A model generated the notes under the pieces. That model saw only the letters and a program-made list of their open reading frames with translations, was not told the DNA's origin and did not search any database. DNA of 9,046 nt, taken from the NCBI GenBank assembly GCA_945883885.1, contig CAMCYM010000050.1, forward strand, positions 1 through 9,046. The letters are read 5' to 3'. The DNA is from Chryseobacterium gleum. Its GTDB lineage: Bacteria > Bacteroidota > Bacteroidia > Flavobacteriales_D > Sanyastnellaceae. Positions within the stretch are counted from its first letter, which is position 1; each line of letters starts with the position of its first letter. Below, one piece after another: positions 1 to 6,607 of the stretch. Made by a program: the position numbers and the translations under genes.

Positions 1-1039
1 CTTCCATCCACCACCGATCGCTGCGGGGGCTCTTGTAGAAGACGACTTCGTGCCGCACGTTCTCGAGGTCTACGACATAGCGCTGGTAGGCGTCCTTCGT
101 GCATTTGGGGTAGTCCGCTTTTTGGCTAAAAATGCCTTCGAGGATGTGCCAAACCACCTGTCCGCACAACTCCGCTCCGAGGTGACGCACGTCCAGGGCG
201 GGATTGTGCTCGAACAGTCCGATGGCCTTCAGCCGGTCGCTCATCCCTGCATACCGCCCAAGTCGGCACACCTGCTGCGCGTCGAGGCCGTTCGGACCTG
301 CTTCCGCATGCGCCGGATGGTCAGCACCGCGCACCGCCTGCATGTCGATGGACACCAGGTCGGCATCGCGCAGGATCGGTTCCATGGCCTCCACGTCGTC
401 GTGAACAAGCCCCAGCCGCTTCGCATCGAACTGCATCTTGTCGAGCAACTCGAGGGTGTCGGCGTCGGTCAGGTACCCTTGGTGGCCGATGTTGACGTAG
501 TCGAACAGCCGGTTCGGTTCCGCCAGCACGATGTCATTCATGTAGTTCGCGGCCGTCGTCGCACCCGGATCGGCCCCGAAGTCCAGCCGCGCATCCCACG
601 TCACCACGTTGAGGGGCTCTCCGAGCACGGAGAGCGCCTCGTACATCGGGACCGTGAGGTCCTGCCCTCCTCCGAGTACCACCGGCACGATGCCCATCGT
701 CACCAATTCATTGACCACCATCCGCACCGCGGCATGTGTGTCTTGCGAAGTCACCCCGGGCCGCAGGTTCCCGAGGTCCACTGTGGGCATCCAGCCGCGG
801 TGCGGCATCAGCCGGTACAGGCGTTCGCGGATGGCGTCCGGGGCGGCAGCACACCCCTCGTTGTCACCGCTGTTGCGCCCGTCGAGCACGCCGAAGAGGG
901 CCACGCGGACGCCTTCGAGTCCCGGCCGGTGGTCAAACCGGTGCACCTCGATGCGGTCGGCGATGCGGGCGGCTCCTTCCGAATTGCTGAAGTACGGCGT
1001 GTACACCGTCTCGAACAGGTCGTACAGTTCGTGGCTCAT
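1..1039 (-). CDS. Arginase-fold (formimidoylglutamase-like) protein, 3' end cut by the window
   Basis: The 346 visible residues read as a ureohydrolase/arginase-fold protein of the kind usually annotated formimidoylglutamase in Bacteroidota. True family members hydrolyse formimidoylglutamate, arginine or agmatine using two Mn ions. The three motif regions are recognisable: GGGQD (123-127) at the GGDHS position, WDARLD (148-153) at DAHxD, and SIDMQAVRG (230-238) at SxDxDxxDP. Three expected ligands differ: His to Gln126, His to Arg151, and the second Asp to Gln234. D149, D153 and D232 remain. This suggests a non-canonical metal site or a pseudoenzyme, so the hydrolase label should not be trusted. 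The start at ATG 1039 gives MSHELYDLF, and no better in-frame ATG lies just upstream. The last visible residues are SDRWWME; related proteins, as I recall, end a few residues later. It lies 77 bp downstream of topA on the same strand and is probably cotranscribed. The Shine-Dalgarno is weak. Confidence 0.85.
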   Translation of the reverse strand, partial: MSHELYDLFETVYTPYFSNSEGAARIADRIEVHRFDHRPGLEGVRVALFGVLDGRNSGDNEGCAAAPDAIRERLYRLMPHRGWMPTVDLGNLRPGVTSQDTHAAVRMVVNELVTMGIVPVVLGGGQDLTVPMYEALSVLGEPLNVVTWDARLDFGADPGATTAANYMNDIVLAEPNRLFDYVNIGHQGYLTDADTLELLDKMQFDAKRLGLVHDDVEAMEPILRDADLVSIDMQAVRGADHPAHAEAGPNGLDAQQVCRLGRYAGMSDRLKAIGLFEHNPALDVRHLGAELCGQVVWHILEGIFSQKADYPKCTKDAYQRYVVDLENVRHEVVFYKSPRSDRWWME

Positions 1040-1116
1040 GGGCGCGAAGTTCAGCCCCTTGCACCCCGGCAAGACACTGCATCGCGGCCGGATGCGAACA
1101 TCCTTCCGTTGAACGC

Positions 1117-3432
1117 TTAGGACTTTTTGCCTCCGCGGCGGGGTCCTCGGGCGGGTTTCGCCTTCGCGATTTCGATGAGTTCCTGTGCACGCAGCCACGA
1201 CACCCCCGTGGGGTCTTCGCCCTTCGGGATGGTGGCATTGAGCTTGCCGGCTTTGATGTACGGACCGTAGCGCCCGTTGAGCACACGCACATCCGGGTCT
1301 TCGTCGAACGTCTTGATTAGGGCATTCGCATCGGCTGCTTGCTTCGCAGCGATGAGTTCGATGGCGCGCTCGAGTGTGACGGTGAGCGGGTCGTCGCCGT
1401 CCGCCGCCTTGATGGAGACGAAGGCACCGTCGTGGCGGATGTAGGGTCCGAATCGGCCGATGCCGACGGACACGACCTTGCCGTTCCAGTCGCCAAGCTG
1501 GCGGGGGAGCTTGAAGAGGTCGAGGGCTTCTTCGAGCGTGATGGTGGCGATGCTTTGGTCGGCGCGCAGCGGAGCATAGCGCTTCTCGGGATCGTCTTGG
1601 GTGCCGATTTGGGCGAGGGAGCCGTAGCGTCCGACCCGCACAAGAACGGCCTTCCCGGTGGCTGGATCGGTTCCGAGGATGCGGTCGGCCAAATCCTCGA
1701 TGGGCCCCTCCACCACGCCGCGGAGTTGGCCGTAGAACTCGCCGAGCATCACACGCCAGTCCATGCGGCCCTGGGCGATGACGTCGAATTTCTCCTCTAC
1801 CGCCGCAGTGAAGTGGTAGTCCATGATGAACTCCGCGTTCTTCAGCAGGAAGTCCGTGACCTTTGTGCCGATGTCGGTCGGGAACAGCTTCGCTTTCTCT
1901 GCGCCGGTATTTTCCACGTCCGTCCGTTCGTCGATGCGCGCACCTTCGAGGGTCAGCACACGGAATTCACGGGGTTTGCCCTCGAGGTCCTTCTTTACGG
2001 CGTACCCGCGCTTGACAATCGTATCGATGGTGGGAGCGTAGGTAGACGGGCGGCCGATGCCGAGTTCTTCGAGCTGCTTGACGAGTGCGGCTTCGGTGTA
2101 CCGCGGTGCGTGCTTTGTGAAGCGCTGCGTGGCCGTGGCCCGGATGCGGTCGGGGTGTTCACCGGCCACAAGCGCAGGCAGGCGGCCTTTGTCGCCATCT
2201 TCCGCGCCTTCGTCGTCCGTGCTTTCGAGGTAGACCTTCAAAAAGCCCTCGAAGGTGATGACCTGGCCCTTTGCCTGGAACTGTTCCGGGCGGGTGGAGA
2301 TGTCGAGGACGGCGGTGGTGTTCTCGATGCGCGCGTCGGCCATTTGGGAAGCGATGGCTCGCTTCCAAATCAAGTCGTACAGCCGCTTTGCGTCGCTTTC
2401 CGCGGAGATGCTCGGCACTGCAAAATCCGTGGGGCGGATGGCTTCGTGGGCCTCTTGGGCTCCCTTCGACTGCTTTCCGTGGTGGGCACGCGGCGTGCTG
2501 TATTCGGCGCCATACGACGCGGTGATGGCTTCGGCGGCTGCAGTCACGGCGAACTCGCTCAGGTTCGTCGAGTCCGTACGCATGTAGGTGATGTGTCCGG
2601 CTTCGTAGAGGTTTTGGGCCACCCGCATGGTCCGGGTGACGCTGAACCCCAGCTTGCGGGAGGCCTCTTGTTGCAGGGTGGACGTGGTGAACGGGGCAGC
2701 GGGCTTGCGGGTGGCAGGCCGTGTTTCGACCGAAAGCACCGTGTGCGTCGCCGGCCCGCATGCTTCGAGGAAGTCCCGCGCTGCGGCTTCGTCCGGATAG
2801 CGCTTGTTCAACTCCGCTTTGAACGGAATCCCTTTCGTCGTGAATTCGCCCACCACGCGGAAGGACGATTCAGAAGCGAAGGCTTGGATCTCGCGCTCCC
2901 GCTCCACGAGGATGCGCACGGCGACGGACTGCACGCGGCCCGCGGAAAGCCCAGGTTTCACCCGCTTCCACAAGATGGGGCTCAGGTCGAAGCCGACCAG
3001 CCGGTCGAGGACCCGGCGTGCTTGCTGCGCATTCACGAGGTTCACATCCACTTGGCGCGGCCGTTCAATGGCCTTCAGGATGGCGTTCTTCGTGATTTCT
3101 GAGAAGACGATGCGGCGGGTTTTCTCGGGCGCGAGTTCCAGCGTTTGCTGCAGGTGCCACGAAATGGCTTCCCCCTCGCGGTCCTCGTCCGTCGCGAGCC
3201 ACACCACGTCCGCCTTGTCCGTCGCTTTTCGCAGGTCTTTGACGAGCTGCTTCTTTTCTTCGGACACGACGTACTTCGGTTCGAAGCCGTTCGCGACGTC
3301 CACGCTGTGGTTGTCCTTCGGCAAATCGCGGATGTGTCCGTAGCTGGACAGGACCCGGAAGTCCTTTCCCAGGTAGCCCTCGATGGTTTTGGCCTTCGCA
3401 GGGGACTCGACGATGACGACGTTTGTGCTCAT
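1117..3432 (-). CDS. topA: DNA topoisomerase I (type IA)
   Basis: This 771-aa type IA topoisomerase relaxes negative supercoils through a transient 5'-phosphotyrosyl single-strand break. The start is ATG 3432 (MSTNVVIVESPAKAKTIEGY), the normal family N-terminus; the frame stays open far upstream only by chance. The TOPRIM domain covers about residues 3-115, with E9 and the acidic motif D82-E-D84-R-E86 for Mg. The QARRVLDRLVGF and GLSAGRVQSVAVRI motifs (about 137-174) belong to the core. The catalytic tyrosine is Y283 in GHITYMRTDS, with R285 behind it. The C-terminus lacks zinc-finger cysteines (I see only one Cys, C225). It carries topoisomerase C-terminal repeats instead, seen as VGRYGSLAQIG, GIGRFGPYIRH and LNGRYGPYIKAG, and ends in a basic RGPRRGGKKS tail. 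It is somewhat shorter than the roughly 830-840 aa I recall for flavobacterial TopA. It is transcribed away from the membrane-protein gene and leads into the arginase-like gene. Confidence 0.98.
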   Translation of the reverse strand: MSTNVVIVESPAKAKTIEGYLGKDFRVLSSYGHIRDLPKDNHSVDVANGFEPKYVVSEEKKQLVKDLRKATDKADVVWLATDEDREGEAISWHLQQTLELAPEKTRRIVFSEITKNAILKAIERPRQVDVNLVNAQQARRVLDRLVGFDLSPILWKRVKPGLSAGRVQSVAVRILVEREREIQAFASESSFRVVGEFTTKGIPFKAELNKRYPDEAAARDFLEACGPATHTVLSVETRPATRKPAAPFTTSTLQQEASRKLGFSVTRTMRVAQNLYEAGHITYMRTDSTNLSEFAVTAAAEAITASYGAEYSTPRAHHGKQSKGAQEAHEAIRPTDFAVPSISAESDAKRLYDLIWKRAIASQMADARIENTTAVLDISTRPEQFQAKGQVITFEGFLKVYLESTDDEGAEDGDKGRLPALVAGEHPDRIRATATQRFTKHAPRYTEAALVKQLEELGIGRPSTYAPTIDTIVKRGYAVKKDLEGKPREFRVLTLEGARIDERTDVENTGAEKAKLFPTDIGTKVTDFLLKNAEFIMDYHFTAAVEEKFDVIAQGRMDWRVMLGEFYGQLRGVVEGPIEDLADRILGTDPATGKAVLVRVGRYGSLAQIGTQDDPEKRYAPLRADQSIATITLEEALDLFKLPRQLGDWNGKVVSVGIGRFGPYIRHDGAFVSIKAADGDDPLTVTLERAIELIAAKQAADANALIKTFDEDPDVRVLNGRYGPYIKAGKLNATIPKGEDPTGVSWLRAQELIEIAKAKPARGPRRGGKKS

Positions 3433-3452
3433 GGGGTGGATTCCGGGGGGTG

Positions 3453-3485
3453 CAAAGAAAGGGCCGCTTTCCGGGCAATTCAAAA
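3453..3485 (-). promoter_or_regulatory. Candidate Bacteroidota-type promoter of topA
   Basis: Read on the minus strand, TTTTG (3481-3485) is followed after 20 bases by TTTCTTTG (3453-3460). This resembles the Bacteroidota housekeeping consensus of TTTG and TAnnTTTG separated by about 19-20 bases, with one mismatch in the -7 box (TT for TA). The bases after the box (CACC) match what I recall following many flavobacterial -7 elements. Initiation a few bases downstream would leave a 5' leader of only about 15-20 bases before ATG 3432. No start-site data are available. Confidence 0.55.
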
Positions 3486-3493
3486 CCGTTTTG
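3481..3493. promoter_or_regulatory. Perfect inverted repeat overlapping the topA -33 element
   Basis: CAAAAC and GTTTTG form a perfect 6-bp inverted repeat around one central C. The left arm contains the putative -33 element of topA. It could be a small operator, but 13 bp is short and a chance palindrome cannot be excluded. The spacer of the same promoter also holds a second imperfect dyad, GAAAG and CTTTC, at 3457-3471. Confidence 0.3.
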
Positions 3494-3507
3494 CGGGCCT
3501 GTATTCC

Positions 3508-3531
3508 TCCGCCGTAGGCGGATTTTTTTTT
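3508..3531 (+). terminator. Strong intrinsic terminator between divergent genes
   Basis: TCCGCC, a GTA loop and GGCGGA (3508-3522) form a perfect 6-bp, mostly G-C stem that is followed directly by nine T residues (3523-3531). This is the textbook layout of a Rho-independent terminator for plus-strand transcription. On the minus strand the tract is A-rich and precedes the hairpin, so topA transcription should not be stopped. It sits 42 bp before the membrane-protein gene, where no plus-strand gene ends. It may stop antisense transcription coming out of topA, or act as an attenuator or small-RNA end upstream of the membrane-protein gene. Confidence 0.75.
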
Positions 3532-3573
3532 CCACCGCCCCATACGGCAGGGTGTCCGCTGTAGTTTCACGCC

Positions 3574-5106
3574 ATGGTGCAGCGGGGAGAACGGGCGCTT
3601 TTTGTCATGGCGCTGCTGCTGTGCGCTTGGGCGTTCGGGTATGCAGATGCGCTGGGGCGTTTGCCCGGATCGGTGCATGCTTGGCGGCAGGCGGATGCGC
3701 TTTCGCTTGCCATGAATTTTCACGCCGATCAAGGCACGTGGACCCCGCGGATGCACTTCCAGCACTCCGACGGCGGTCGTGGGGTGGGGGAGTTTCCCCT
3801 GACCTATTATATATGTGCAGGTAGTTGGACGCTGATCGGACGGGAGCAACCGGCCATGCTGCCGCTGCTCCACCTTGTGCTGGGGTGGCTGGGGCTGTGG
3901 GCGCTGTATCGGTGGGCACGGGAGCGAACGGAATCGGTGCCAGCGGCGGCCGTGGCTGCAGGTGCAGTAGCACTGACCCCTCTCGCGGCTTACTATGCCG
4001 GGAATTACCTCGTGAATTTCGCGGCGCTGGGGGCGGTGTTTGTGGGGTGGTGGGCGGGTTGGAGGGCGGTGGAACGGCCCGGCCGGTGGGGCTGGGTGGC
4101 GGCCACGGCGGCGGCGTTTGCGCTTGCGATCCTGTGGCGGCCCACGATGGGGATAGGTTTGGCGCCGGTGGCGGTGAAGGCGTGGACCACGCGGAGGTGG
4201 GAGGTGGGCGCAGCCCTGGCCGTGGCGGTGGCGGTGGGTGCTGCGTGGGTGGCGCATGCGACGGCCTACAACCGGGCGGCAGGGTCCGTGTACTTTTTGA
4301 CCACCGTGCGCCCGTGGTGGGAGTCGGCCGATCCGGCGGCGGTGTGGGAGCAGCTGCGGAGCGTGCGGATCCCGGAGTGGGGGACGCGGGCGACGCGCGC
4401 GCTGGTGGTCGGGGCGGCGGTCGTTGCGGCGGCGGTGGCGGTGCGCCGCAGGAGGTGGGCGGCCGTGGCGATGGGGACCGGGGTGATGGCGGGGCTGGGA
4501 GTGTATTTCGCGCTTTGGTACAGCAACTTAGACGTCCACGATTACTACCTGATCGAGGGGTTGCTGGTGCCGCCGCTCGCGGTGGTGGGGGCGGCAGCCG
4601 CGTCGAAGGAGTGGGGGCCGCGGCGGATGCGCGGGGTCTGGGCCGTCTGCGCCGTCGTGCTCGCGGTCCAAATCCCCGCAACCGCCGCACGGACCCGCGC
4701 AAAACGCGGCGAGACCGACACCCGGCTGGCGGCGGTCTTCGTGCCGGGCTGGTTGCGGGAGGAATATGCATGGCTGGCGTGGGACGAGCGGCGGCGCCTC
4801 GATCCGCTTGCGGCGAAGCGGGGGGCGCTGCATCGGTTGCTGGGAAGCGATGCCGTGGTCTTGAGTTTCCCCGATCCCACCCCGAACCTGACGTTGACGC
4901 GCATGGACCTGCGTGGGTTCACGGACCTGTACGAGAACGACCTCGTGGGGGCGGAGCGGTGCGCGCACTTTGCCGCACGCGGAGCCACCCACCTCGTGGT
5001 GAACGACACGGCGGCGCTCGGGCAGTACGACTGGGGGCCTTGGCTCGACCGGCCGGTGGTGAACTGGGGCGATGTGCGGGTGTATGACCTGCGGCGGGGG
5101 GAGTGA
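3574..5106 (+). CDS. Multi-pass membrane protein, probable GT-C glycosyltransferase
   Basis: This 510-aa integral membrane protein has roughly nine or ten hydrophobic segments. The first is at about residues 8-27, with others at about 93-112, 123-160, 172-200, 208-225 and 275-345. The layout suggests a GT-C (PMT/ArnT-like) fold, whose members transfer a sugar from a lipid-phosphate donor on the periplasmic side. After helix 1 there is an acidic loop motif, HAWRQAD (35-41), then EFPLTYY (73-79). A later DVHDYY motif (320-325) precedes another membrane segment. A soluble C-terminal part follows from about residue 385. The exact family and substrate cannot be named. ATG 3574 is used, with ATG 3607 (MALLLCAWAF) as an alternative; neither has a clear Shine-Dalgarno. 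TAGTTTCA (3562-3569) is a poor promoter-box candidate. The gene is very G-rich on its coding strand and ends 46 bp before miaB. It is probably accessory to the flanking conserved genes, and a role in surface-glycan or lipid-sugar modification is inference. Confidence 0.7.
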   Translation: MVQRGERALFVMALLLCAWAFGYADALGRLPGSVHAWRQADALSLAMNFHADQGTWTPRMHFQHSDGGRGVGEFPLTYYICAGSWTLIGREQPAMLPLLHLVLGWLGLWALYRWARERTESVPAAAVAAGAVALTPLAAYYAGNYLVNFAALGAVFVGWWAGWRAVERPGRWGWVAATAAAFALAILWRPTMGIGLAPVAVKAWTTRRWEVGAALAVAVAVGAAWVAHATAYNRAAGSVYFLTTVRPWWESADPAAVWEQLRSVRIPEWGTRATRALVVGAAVVAAAVAVRRRRWAAVAMGTGVMAGLGVYFALWYSNLDVHDYYLIEGLLVPPLAVVGAAAASKEWGPRRMRGVWAVCAVVLAVQIPATAARTRAKRGETDTRLAAVFVPGWLREEYAWLAWDERRRLDPLAAKRGALHRLLGSDAVVLSFPDPTPNLTLTRMDLRGFTDLYENDLVGAERCAHFAARGATHLVVNDTAALGQYDWGPWLDRPVVNWGDVRVYDLRRGE

Positions 5107-5134
5107 CAATTTGGCAGGGCGGTCGTACCTTTCG
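5104..5134 (+). promoter_or_regulatory. Candidate promoter for the miaB gene run
   Basis: TACCTTTC at 5126-5133 resembles the Bacteroidota -7 box TAnnTTTG with a single mismatch. A TGACA upstream element lies 17 bp before it, overlapping the stop codon of the previous gene. The box lies about 20 bp before ATG 5153. The upstream half fits the TTTG consensus poorly, so this is tentative; transcription from the membrane-protein gene could also cover miaB. Confidence 0.4.
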
Positions 5135-5152
5135 GACGCAGAAAGCGCACCC

Positions 5153-6607
5153 ATGGACACCTTCCCCGCGGACGACTCCCGCACCCCCCTTGAAGAATCG
5201 CTGCAGGGCAGTGCCACGGTGGTGCCTTCGCAGCCCACGCACAGCAAGCGCTTGTACTTAGAGAGTTACGGGTGCCAAATGAACTTCAGCGACTCGGAAA
5301 TCGTCGCGCGCATTCTCGACGAAGCCGGCTACGCGACGACGCGGAACATCGAAGAAGCAGACCTTATCTTGCTGAATACGTGTGCCATCCGTGACCACGC
5401 CGAGCAGCGGGTGCGCCAGCGCCTCCATGCCTTGAAGGCGCGCAAAACCGCTCAGCCGGACCTCGTCGTGGGCGTGCTGGGCTGCATGGCGGAGCGGCTG
5501 CGCGAACAGCTCATCGAACAGGAACAGCTCGTCGATCTGGTCGTAGGTCCGGATGCGTACCGGGACTTGCCCCGCCTCGTCGGCGCCGTCCACGAGGGCC
5601 ACAAGGCCGTGAACGTGCTGCTGAGCCGCGAGGAGACCTACGCAGAGATCAGCCCGGTCCGCCTCGATTCAAACGGGGTCACGGCGTTCATTTCCATCAT
5701 GCGCGGGTGCGACAACATGTGCAGCTTCTGCGTCGTGCCGTTCACGCGCGGGCGGGAGCGCAGCCGCGACCCGCAGACGATTGTGCAAGAAGCCCGCGAC
5801 CTCTTTGCGGCGGGCTACAGGGAGGTCACGCTCCTGGGCCAAAACGTGGACAGCTACAAGTGGAACGTCGACGCGAAGGGCGAAATCAAGGACCCCGCCG
5901 CCCCGGTGGTGCGCTTTGCCGAGCTCCTCGAGCACGTCGCAGGGGTCCATCCGGACCTGCGGGTACGGTTTTCCACCAGCCACCCGAAGGACATGACGGA
6001 CGATGTGCTCCACGCCATCGCCCGCCACGACAATCTGTGCAAATACATCCACTTGCCCGTCCAGTCCGGCGACAGCGACGTGCTCAAGCGGATGAACCGG
6101 GGCTACTCGCGCGCGTGGTACCTCGACCGCATTGCCGCCATCCGCAGGATTCTGCCGGGCTGTGCGGTGTCGACGGACATCATCGCCGGATTCTGCGGCG
6201 AAACGGCGGAAGAGCACGGCGCGACGCTGTCCCTGATGGAGGAGGTCCGGTACGACATGGCGTACATGTTCAAATACAGCGAGCGCCCGCGGACCCTCGC
6301 AGAACGCAAGTTCGAGGATGACATCCCAGATGCCGTCAAGGGCGAGCGCTTGCAGCAAGTCATCGCGCTCCAAATGGAGCACGCCACCCAGCGCATCAGC
6401 GACCGTGTCGGCCAGGTCTTCCGGGTCCTCATCGAAGGCACCTCAAAAAAGCGGGACGACGAGTACTTCGGCCGCACCACCCACAACGCGGTGGTGGTAT
6501 TCCCGAAAGGCGACCTGTTGCCGGGCACCTACGTCAACGTCCGCACCACGGGCCACACCCCTGCGACCTTGCTCGGAGTTGTGACCGACGAACCGGCTGA
6601 GGCATGA
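5153..6607 (+). CDS. miaB: tRNA-2-methylthio-N6-dimethylallyladenosine synthase (MiaB)
   Basis: This 484-aa radical-SAM methylthiotransferase converts i6A37 to ms2i6A37 in tRNAs that read UNN codons, which improves decoding and frame maintenance. The N-terminal UPF0004 domain has its cluster cysteines C41 (ESYGCQMN), C77 (LNTCAIRDHA) and C111 (GVLGCMAER). The radical-SAM CxxxCxxC is C186, C190 and C193 within RGCDNMCSFCVVPFTRGRE, which is diagnostic for MiaB. A C-terminal TRAM domain (about 420-480) binds RNA. All six cysteines are present and the length is normal. The frame is open further upstream into the previous gene, but ATG 5153 is chosen because it follows the candidate promoter and leaves a short variable leader of about 30 residues before the conserved KRLYLESYGC start. 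The Shine-Dalgarno is weak (AGAAAG). The stop overlaps the next start as ATGA, so translation of the sigma-54 activator is probably coupled. Confidence 0.97.
   Translation: MDTFPADDSRTPLEESLQGSATVVPSQPTHSKRLYLESYGCQMNFSDSEIVARILDEAGYATTRNIEEADLILLNTCAIRDHAEQRVRQRLHALKARKTAQPDLVVGVLGCMAERLREQLIEQEQLVDLVVGPDAYRDLPRLVGAVHEGHKAVNVLLSREETYAEISPVRLDSNGVTAFISIMRGCDNMCSFCVVPFTRGRERSRDPQTIVQEARDLFAAGYREVTLLGQNVDSYKWNVDAKGEIKDPAAPVVRFAELLEHVAGVHPDLRVRFSTSHPKDMTDDVLHAIARHDNLCKYIHLPVQSGDSDVLKRMNRGYSRAWYLDRIAAIRRILPGCAVSTDIIAGFCGETAEEHGATLSLMEEVRYDMAYMFKYSERPRTLAERKFEDDIPDAVKGERLQQVIALQMEHATQRISDRVGQVFRVLIEGTSKKRDDEYFGRTTHNAVVVFPKGDLLPGTYVNVRTTGHTPATLLGVVTDEPAEA

Noticed and set aside
1090..1103. GGATG-TTCG-CATCC hairpin on the minus strand just after topA
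   Set aside because: The stem is only 5 bp, the closing pair is not the stable C-UUCG-G type, and no T tract follows, so it is not a convincing terminator.
50..1120. Long plus-strand open frame (356 codons) opposite the arginase-like gene
   Set aside because: It is a mirror of a clear coding frame on the minus strand in GC-rich DNA and shows no family motif.
1339..3102. Plus-strand open frame of 587 codons inside topA
   Set aside because: TopA motifs are intact on the opposite strand; long antisense frames are expected at this GC content, and the translation has no recognisable domain.
3433..4257. Extension of topA upstream to give a 1046-residue protein
   Set aside because: TopA starts normally at ATG 3432; the upstream translation is Arg/Pro-rich, crosses the promoter region and runs antisense to the membrane-protein gene.
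3605..4771. Minus-strand 388-codon Pro/Arg-rich frame
   Set aside because: It is the low-complexity antisense shadow of the membrane-protein gene, caused by G-rich codons.
5072..5152. Earlier in-frame start for miaB, including a Cys-rich leader
   Set aside because: It overlaps the upstream gene and contains the candidate promoter; the leader (MCGCMTCGGG) is the out-of-frame reading of the previous gene's end, not a metal-binding extension.
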